A stretch of DNA of 64,000 nt. Origin: Geojedonia sp051814705. Its GTDB lineage: Bacteria; Bacteroidota; Bacteroidia; Flavobacteriales; Flavobacteriaceae. Position 1 is the stretch's first letter; every line of letters begins with the position of its first letter. Below are positions 58,985 through 64,000 of the stretch, piece by piece. The stretch spans positions 62,001-126,000 of the forward strand of contig JBPWQW010000005.1 of the NCBI GenBank assembly GCA_051814705.1. The letters are read 5' to 3'. Position numbers and translations under genes: made by a program. The notes beneath the pieces are model-generated. The model ran no database searches. It worked only from the letters and a program-made list of their open reading frames with translations, and was not told the origin of the DNA.

Positions 58985-60607
58985 ATGACAGTACAAGGAC
59001 AAATCGTCGACATACAAAACAAACGCATTTTTAAAGGAGAAATCTTAATTGAAGAAGGCAAGATTGTGTCAATATTAGAAAAGGATCACCATGTAAACCA
59101 GTACATTCTTCCCGGCTTTGTCGATGCCCATATTCATATTGAAAGCTCCATGTTGGTGCCTTCAGAATTTGCACGTTTGGCAGTATGTCACGGTACGGTT
59201 GCTACGGTTTCCGATCCCCATGAAATTGCCAATGTTCTGGGTATTGAAGGCGTCGAATTTATGATAGAGAATGGTAAGCAAACGCCTTTTAAATTTAATT
59301 TTGGAGCACCTTCCTGCGTGCCTGCAACCAATTTTGAATCGGCTGGAGCGGTAATTGATTCTAATGGTACAAAGAAACTTCTTGAAAACCCCGACATCAA
59401 GTATTTGGCAGAAATGATGAATTATCCCGGCGTTTTATTTGATGACGATGAAGTCTTAAAAAAAATAGCTTGGGCCAAACAGTACAACAAACCTGTCGAT
59501 GGACATGCTCCGGGATTACGAGGTGATGACGTTACTAAATATATTAATGCAGGCATCTCAACCGATCACGAATGTTTTACCTATGGGGAAGGCTTGGAAA
59601 AGCTACAAAAAGGGATGAAAATTCTCATTCGAGAGGGAAGCGCAGCCAAAAATTTTGAAGCCCTAATCGATTTGCTTCCAGAACATTTTGAAAATATGAT
59701 GTTCTGCAGCGATGATAAACACCCAGACGATTTATTGGTCGACCATATCAACAAACTTTGCGCAAGGGCAGTCGCAAAAGGAATGGATATTTTTAAAATC
59801 CTTCAAATGGCTTGTATCAATCCCGTAAAACACTATAATTTGGATGTGGGATTGCTTCAAGTAGGCGATGCTGCCGATTGCATTGTTGTGGAAGATTTGA
59901 TTCATTTTAAAACTCTTCAAACGTACATCGATGGTAAACTGGTTTTTGATAATGGACTTTCAAAAATTAACGCCAGCCCATTTAAAATTCTAAATAACTT
60001 CAGTACAACAAAAAAACAAGTTTTCGATTTTAGGTTTGAATCCAATGCGAAACACATTAGAGTCATAGAAGCTTTGGAAGGCCAGTTGGTTACCCATGAA
60101 CTGATAGTGGATGCTTTAATTAAAGATGGAAATTTGACATCTAACATCGAAACCGATATTTTAAAAATGACCGTGGTTAATCGGTATCAAAATCAAAAAC
60201 CAGCCATTGCATTCATCAAAAACTTTGGTTTAAAAGAAGGTGCCATTGCTTCTTCTGTAGGCCACGATTCACATAATATTATCGCCGTTGGTGTAAGTGA
60301 TGAAGCCATTTGTAGAGCAGTTAATCTTATAATTAACAACAAAGGCGGCATTTGTGCGATTTCAGATACCCAAGAAAAAATAGTTGCTTTACCGGTTGCA
60401 GGAATCATGAGCGACAAAGATGGTAAAGCCGTGGGCTTGCAATATGCCGAACTGGATAGGATGGCAAAACAATTGGGCAGTACACTTCACGCACCCTATA
60501 TGACCCTATCATTTATGGCTTTATTGGTCATACCATCCTTAAAATTAAGTGATAAGGGTTTGTTTAATGGAACTACTTTTAAGTTTACGTCGTTAGAGGT
60601 TAAATAG
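58985..60607 (+). CDS. ade: Adenine deaminase
   Basis: 540 residues from ATG at 58985; a TTG at 58943 would add 14 residues partly encoded near the repeat. Amidohydrolase features: GFVDAHIHIESSM (metal-binding HxH), VSDPHEIANV, DGHAPGLRG, STDHECFT and MFCSDDKHPDDL. The C-terminal domain (from about 370) is typical of Ade, with GHDSHNIIAVG. It deaminates adenine to hypoxanthine, complementing the purine phosphorylase (DeoD) that releases adenine. Confidence 0.95.
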   Translation: MTVQGQIVDIQNKRIFKGEILIEEGKIVSILEKDHHVNQYILPGFVDAHIHIESSMLVPSEFARLAVCHGTVATVSDPHEIANVLGIEGVEFMIENGKQTPFKFNFGAPSCVPATNFESAGAVIDSNGTKKLLENPDIKYLAEMMNYPGVLFDDDEVLKKIAWAKQYNKPVDGHAPGLRGDDVTKYINAGISTDHECFTYGEGLEKLQKGMKILIREGSAAKNFEALIDLLPEHFENMMFCSDDKHPDDLLVDHINKLCARAVAKGMDIFKILQMACINPVKHYNLDVGLLQVGDAADCIVVEDLIHFKTLQTYIDGKLVFDNGLSKINASPFKILNNFSTTKKQVFDFRFESNAKHIRVIEALEGQLVTHELIVDALIKDGNLTSNIETDILKMTVVNRYQNQKPAIAFIKNFGLKEGAIASSVGHDSHNIIAVGVSDEAICRAVNLIINNKGGICAISDTQEKIVALPVAGIMSDKDGKAVGLQYAELDRMAKQLGSTLHAPYMTLSFMALLVIPSLKLSDKGLFNGTTFKFTSLEVK

Positions 60608-60706
60608 AACACAGGTGACGCTGATTTTAGGGATTAACGCGGATTTTTTTAATGGAGAGAATAGCAGATCCTTTTAAATCACAATAAATCAGCGTCATCT
60701 GTGTTC
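60607..60706. repeat. 100-bp element with 21-bp terminal inverted repeats
   Basis: GAACACAGGTGACGCTGATTT (60607-60627) and AAATCAGCGTCATCTGTGTTC (60686-60706): 20 of 21 bases complementary. The interior holds AACGCGGATTT and related words. It has the look of a non-autonomous miniature palindromic element. The left end starts within the stop codon context of the adenine deaminase gene (stop at 60605-60607). Confidence 0.7.
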
Positions 60707-60764
60707 CAAAATAATCCTAAAGTTTTAGGGTTTCAATATATCAGTTAGTCTCACATTAATTTTA

Positions 60765-60801
60765 TATATTTGAGTAAAGGCTATTGAGGTTCATCAATAG
60801 C
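60765..60801 (+). promoter_or_regulatory. Candidate promoter and 5' hairpin of the semialdehyde dehydrogenase gene
   Basis: TATATTTG (60765-60772) fits TAnnTTTG. GCTATTG...CAATAGC (60780-60801) would form a hairpin at the very 5' end of the transcript. The leader is about 70 bases. Confidence 0.45.
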
Positions 60802-60850
60802 AAGATGGCTTAAATAGGCTCAAATATCAATTATATAAACTGATAATGCG

Positions 60851-62317
60851 ATGAATTTAACTACAAAACTTTCCGAAGTAAAAAACTATATCGACGGCAA
60901 ATTTGAAAGAAACGGACAGAATTCCATGGAGGTGATAAGTCCTTTGGATGGAAGTGTCATTTCTACCTTGCCATTGTCCACAACACAAGATGTTGACGCA
61001 GCGGTTCAGGCGGCCAAACGGGCTTTTCCCGTTTGGTCTGCCTTGACCTTTAAAGAACGCGTTCAAATCTTTTTTAGGTATCGAACTTTGTTGGAAAAGC
61101 ACATGGATGAGCTCACCAAATTGGTACAACTTGAAAACGGCAAAACCTATGGTGAAGCCAAGGCCGAAGTTGAAAAAAGCATGGAACTTTGTGAATTTGC
61201 AGTTTCCATTCCACAAATCATCGTCAATGAAGTGCAAGAGGTTAGTCAGGGCGTAGAATGTAGAGTTGAAAAAAAACCACTTGGCGTTGTAGCATCTATC
61301 ACACCTTTTAATTTCCCAAACATGGTACCTCACTGGACTATGCCAAACGCATTAGCATTAGGTAATACTATGGTTATGAAACCATCTGAATTGGTGCCTT
61401 TAAGCACAGTTAGAATGGCGGAATTATTAAAAGAGGCTGGCCTCCCCGATGGTGTTTTTAATGTCGTGAACGGTGGTAAAGATGTGGTCGAGGCTATTTG
61501 TGACCATCCTGATATTAAGGCAGTGTCGTTTGTAGGTTCTACCAAGGTAGCCAAGATAGTTTATAAGAGAGCTACATCAAGTTTAAAACGCTGTGTGGCC
61601 TTAGGTGGTGCAAAAAATCATTTAATTGTATTGCCAGATGCCAATCTAGAAATGACGGCTTCTAACGTCGTGGCATCTATGGCCGGTTGTGCGGGCCAAC
61701 GCTGTATGGCTGCTTCGGTGATGGTTGGAGTTGATAAAGTGCAGCATATTATTGACAGAATGGTTGAGGAAGCCAAAAAAATAGTTCCAGGTACTAATTT
61801 GGGCTCCGTAATTTCTGCAGAAGCCAAAAAACGTATTGAAAGCTATATTGATGAAGCTGAAAAAAATGGTGCCAAAATTTTATTAGATGGAAGACATACT
61901 ACTGTTAAAGGTAAAGAAGGCGGCTATTATGTAGGTCCAACAATAATTGATTATGTGACCATCGATATGTCTGTGGCTCGTGAAGAAATTTTTGGCCCTG
62001 TAATTTCCATTATACGTGCTAAAGACTTAGATGAAGCTATAGAAATTGAAAATGGCTCTAATTATGGCAATGCTGCGGCTGTGTTTACCCAAAGCGGCGG
62101 ATTGGCAAAACAAGTGATTGATCGCGCCAGTGCAGGAATGATAGGTGTTAATATTGGGGTGCCAGTTCCAAGAGAACCTTTTTCTTTTGGCGGTTGGAAC
62201 GAATCCAAATTTGGGGTTGGCGACATTACAGGACGGAGTTCTATTGAATTTTGGACCCAAAACAAAAAAACAACCATCAAATGGAATCCCGAAGCCCAAA
62301 CCAATTGGATGAGTTAA
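60851..62317 (+). CDS. mmsA: CoA-acylating methylmalonate-semialdehyde dehydrogenase
   Basis: 488 residues, ALDH superfamily. The NAD/CoA type is recognised by ASITPFNFPNMVPHWTMP and the catalytic Cys285 in AGQRCMAAS; LGGAKNHLIVLPDA replaces the ELGGK motif, as in MmsA/IolA, which lack the general-base Glu. It converts methylmalonate- or malonate-semialdehyde to propionyl- or acetyl-CoA in valine, beta-alanine and inositol catabolism. The class III aminotransferase 510 bases downstream would supply the semialdehyde; a four-helix-bundle unit separates them. Confidence 0.95.
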   Translation: MNLTTKLSEVKNYIDGKFERNGQNSMEVISPLDGSVISTLPLSTTQDVDAAVQAAKRAFPVWSALTFKERVQIFFRYRTLLEKHMDELTKLVQLENGKTYGEAKAEVEKSMELCEFAVSIPQIIVNEVQEVSQGVECRVEKKPLGVVASITPFNFPNMVPHWTMPNALALGNTMVMKPSELVPLSTVRMAELLKEAGLPDGVFNVVNGGKDVVEAICDHPDIKAVSFVGSTKVAKIVYKRATSSLKRCVALGGAKNHLIVLPDANLEMTASNVVASMAGCAGQRCMAASVMVGVDKVQHIIDRMVEEAKKIVPGTNLGSVISAEAKKRIESYIDEAEKNGAKILLDGRHTTVKGKEGGYYVGPTIIDYVTIDMSVAREEIFGPVISIIRAKDLDEAIEIENGSNYGNAAAVFTQSGGLAKQVIDRASAGMIGVNIGVPVPREPFSFGGWNESKFGVGDITGRSSIEFWTQNKKTTIKWNPEAQTNWMS

Positions 62318-62320
62318 ACC

Positions 62321-62355
62321 GGAGCTAGAAGTCCGAAGATAGATGCACGATGTTC
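62321..62355. repeat. Heptad array, left of the second four-helix-bundle gene
   Basis: GGAGCTA-GAAGTCC-GAAGATA-GATGCAC-GATGTTC: five consecutive 7-base units with a GRNG core, starting 3 bases after the mmsA stop codon. Degenerate outside the core. Confidence 0.6.
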
Positions 62356-62384
62356 TAAAGTTTTAAGATGTAATAATAGAATTA

Positions 62385-62747
62385 ATGAGTGACAACAGAT
62401 TTAAATTTGAAAATTTGCAGATTTGGCAAAAGGCCATGGATTTTGGAGAGGGTGTCAATTTAATTTCAAATAATTTTCCTCAAAAGGAAATGTATAATCT
62501 AACTTCTCAAATAATGAGAGCTGTAGATTCTATAGCATTAAATATATCTGAAGGTGCTATTTGTCAATCGAATCCAGAGTATAAAAAGTTCATTGGATAC
62601 GCTATTCGTTCTTTGGCTGAAGTGATTACCTGTTTGCATAAAGCTAAACGAAGAAACTATCTTACGACTGGAAGTTTTGAAAACTTTTATGATGAATCAT
62701 ACCATTTAATGAATATGATGGTCGCATTTAGAAACAAATTAAAATAA
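62385..62747 (+). CDS. Four-helix bundle protein, S23/IVP family
   Basis: 120 residues. FKFENLQIWQKAMDF, then LTSQIMRAVDSIALNISEGA (matching the AVSIPSNIAEG-type core of the family) and the last helix YHLMNMMVAFRNKLK. It is only distantly similar to the copy at 5664-6029, so the two are not recent duplicates. Function unknown; nucleic-acid binding inferred from the family's relation to 23S intervening-sequence proteins and Avd. Flanked by heptad arrays on both sides. Confidence 0.9.
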   Translation: MSDNRFKFENLQIWQKAMDFGEGVNLISNNFPQKEMYNLTSQIMRAVDSIALNISEGAICQSNPEYKKFIGYAIRSLAEVITCLHKAKRRNYLTTGSFENFYDESYHLMNMMVAFRNKLK

Positions 62748-62754
62748 CACCCGA

Positions 62755-62817
62755 CTTCGGTCACCATGCATAGGAAAATAACAAAACAGCTTCTGACATC
62801 GGTCATCAAGCATCAGA
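62755..62817. repeat. Heptad array, right of the second four-helix-bundle gene
   Basis: Units in one 7-base register: CTTCGGT, CACCATG, CATAGGA, two decayed units, then CTTCTGA, CATCGGT, CATCAAG, CATCAGA. The CATC/CTTC core is the reverse complement of the GATG/GAAG core on the left side. It ends 10 bases before the aminotransferase start. Confidence 0.6.
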
Positions 62818-62827
62818 CAATAGAAAT

Positions 62828-64000
62828 ATGAATGAAGAAATTATAAAAAATAACCTTGACTATACCTTATTTTCATGGTCAAAACAAAGCGGTTTAAATC
62901 CTATAAACGCATCTTATGCCGAAGGTTCTTACATTTATGACAGAGAGGGAAAGAAATATTTGGATTTTTCTTCTCAATTAATGAACGTGAATATCGGTCA
63001 TGGCAACCAGCGCATTACAGAAGCTGTGGCCAAACAAATGAAAGAATTGAGTTATGTCTATCCTGGAATGGCTACCGATGTACGAGGCAGATTAGGAAAA
63101 AAATTGGCACAATTAACACCAGGTAATTTGACCAAAACTTTTTTTACACTCGGTGGAGCAGAAGCAATTGAGAATTCCATTAAACTGGCACGAATTTATA
63201 CGGGGCGTCATAAAATCATCACGCATTACAGATCTTATCACGGGGCTACATATGGTGCCGTTACGGCTGGTGGAGACCCAAGACGATTTGCCGTGGATAG
63301 CCAAGGAATGCCCAATGTAGTTCATGTTGAAAATCCGTATGCCTATCGATGCCCTTGGGGATCAACATCCATAGAGCAATGTGGTGAGCGGGCTTTGGCA
63401 CATTTAGAACGTGTGATTAATTTCGAAAACCCTGATGGCATTGCCGCTATTTTGTTTGAAGGCGAATCGGGTTCTTCAGGCTGTATTAAATATCCGCCTT
63501 TTTATTTAAAACATGTTCGGGACATCTGCGATAAATATGGCATTGTATTTATTGATGACGAAACCATGAGCGGATTTGGAAGAACGGGTAAAATGTTTGG
63601 CATCGATCATCATGGTGTTACTCCCGATATTATGGTCATGGCTAAGGGTCTGACTTCAGGATATTTACCCTTAGGAGCCATGATTGTAACCGATACTATT
63701 GCTAATCATTTTAATGATCATGCGATGCAACTTGGACTTACCTATTCGGCACATCCGGTTTCCTGTGCAGCGGCATTGGAAAATCTAAAAATTATTGAAG
63801 AAGATGGCCTTGTAGATAAAGCTGCCGAAATGGGACTTTATATCGAAGAACAAATTGAAAAATTAAAACGTAAACATAAATCAATAGGTGATTTTAGAAA
63901 CACTGGGTTATTGGGATGTATAGAATTGGTTAAAAACCGAAAAACCAAAGAACCCATCACGCCTTGGAATGCTAAACCAGCCGACATGGAAGCAACCAAT
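62828..64000 (+). CDS. Class III (omega) aminotransferase, 3' end missing
   Basis: 391 codons are present and open to the window end; the family is about 440-460 residues, so only the last 50-70 are missing. Motifs: FFTLGGAEAIENSIKLAR, YRSYHGATYGA, FIDDETMSGFGRTGKMFG and the PLP lysine in MVMAKGLTSGYLPLGA. It transfers amino groups from an omega-amine to a keto acid. Next to mmsA, a role in beta-alanine, valine-derived 3-aminoisobutyrate or similar omega-amino-acid catabolism is likely (inference). Start ATG at 62828. Confidence 0.9.
   Translation, partial: MNEEIIKNNLDYTLFSWSKQSGLNPINASYAEGSYIYDREGKKYLDFSSQLMNVNIGHGNQRITEAVAKQMKELSYVYPGMATDVRGRLGKKLAQLTPGNLTKTFFTLGGAEAIENSIKLARIYTGRHKIITHYRSYHGATYGAVTAGGDPRRFAVDSQGMPNVVHVENPYAYRCPWGSTSIEQCGERALAHLERVINFENPDGIAAILFEGESGSSGCIKYPPFYLKHVRDICDKYGIVFIDDETMSGFGRTGKMFGIDHHGVTPDIMVMAKGLTSGYLPLGAMIVTDTIANHFNDHAMQLGLTYSAHPVSCAAALENLKIIEEDGLVDKAAEMGLYIEEQIEKLKRKHKSIGDFRNTGLLGCIELVKNRKTKEPITPWNAKPADMEATN

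Larger units (their letters stand above)
62321..62817 (+). mobile_element. Putative heptad-flanked S23/IVP-like element 2
   Basis: About 500 bases filling the gap between mmsA and the aminotransferase gene: GATG/GAAG heptads, four-helix-bundle gene, CATC/CTTC heptads in inverted sense. Same design as 5533-6120 but with a different core. Insertion between two genes of one pathway is inferred. No transposase. Confidence 0.4.

Overview
The window looks like a chromosomal segment of a marine-type member of the Flavobacteriaceae (Bacteroidota). The evidence is low G+C, lipoproteins with very short lipobox signals, protein families typical of this group (DUF5686, DUF3857, DUF1015, DUF3667, DUF6952, YtxJ, YbiT-type ABC-F), and promoters of the Bacteroidota type (-7 TAnnTTTG, sometimes with TTG 19 bases upstream) in place of E. 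coli-like boxes. Most of the window is core housekeeping sequence. No tRNA, rRNA, CRISPR array, phage or transposase gene was seen.

Layout. 1-8.1 kb is a mostly minus-strand cluster: ion channel (partial), DUF3857/transglutaminase protein, exonuclease/GIY-YIG nuclease, YggS, DUF1015 protein, an S23-like four-helix-bundle gene between short-repeat arrays, 3-hydroxybutyryl-CoA dehydrogenase and a Gfo/Idh oxidoreductase. 8.2-13.6 kb holds pcm and then an accessory stretch: an RloC/PrrC-like AAA ATPase bounded by short inverted repeats, a 170-bp palindromic element, and a small DnaJ/lipoprotein/membrane-protein operon. 13.6-18 kb has a DUF5686 outer-membrane-type protein, smpB, a DUF6503 lipoprotein and a histidine-phosphatase lipoprotein. 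A candidate free-standing structured RNA lies at 18.1-18.3 kb.

18.7-25 kb is a deoxynucleoside catabolism operon: pyrimidine-nucleoside phosphorylase, a long-type deoxyribose-phosphate aldolase, a two-domain ALDH16-like aldehyde dehydrogenase and purine-nucleoside phosphorylase. A second, short-type deoC lies convergent to it. Together they would turn deoxynucleosides into free bases, glyceraldehyde-3-phosphate and acetate; the phosphopentomutase step is not encoded here. 25-45.6 kb holds clpB, ytxJ, several lipoproteins, fahA, glyA, glutaminyl cyclase, the SRP RNA, an SDR, a transaldolase-like aldolase, a YbiT-type ABC-F with a micro-ORF-bearing leader, and a peroxiredoxin-thioredoxin-DUF6952 operon. 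45.7-64 kb holds nhaC, a Cys/Met PLP enzyme divergent from an Lrp regulator, lpd, S1/P1 nuclease, a DEAD-box helicase, pabB, tilS, adenine deaminase, and methylmalonate-semialdehyde dehydrogenase next to a class III aminotransferase cut by the window end. A second S23-like gene is inserted between those last two.

The most unusual signals are these. (1) Both S23-like four-helix-bundle genes sit exactly between neighbouring genes and are flanked on both sides by arrays with a 7-base period whose tetranucleotide cores are inverted across the gene (CAGT...ACTG for one, GATG/GAAG...CATC/CTTC for the other). Orphan CAGT heptads occur elsewhere in the window. This looks like a small, possibly mobile, repeat-plus-protein system. 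(2) The AAA ATPase gene is bounded by 10-bp inverted repeats that match the end of a nested palindrome, as in a gene cassette. (3) The exonuclease/GIY-YIG gene seems to need an AUC or AUU start. (4) There is an orphan structured RNA upstream of the deo operon. (5) Two overlapping micro-ORFs lie in the ABC-F leader.
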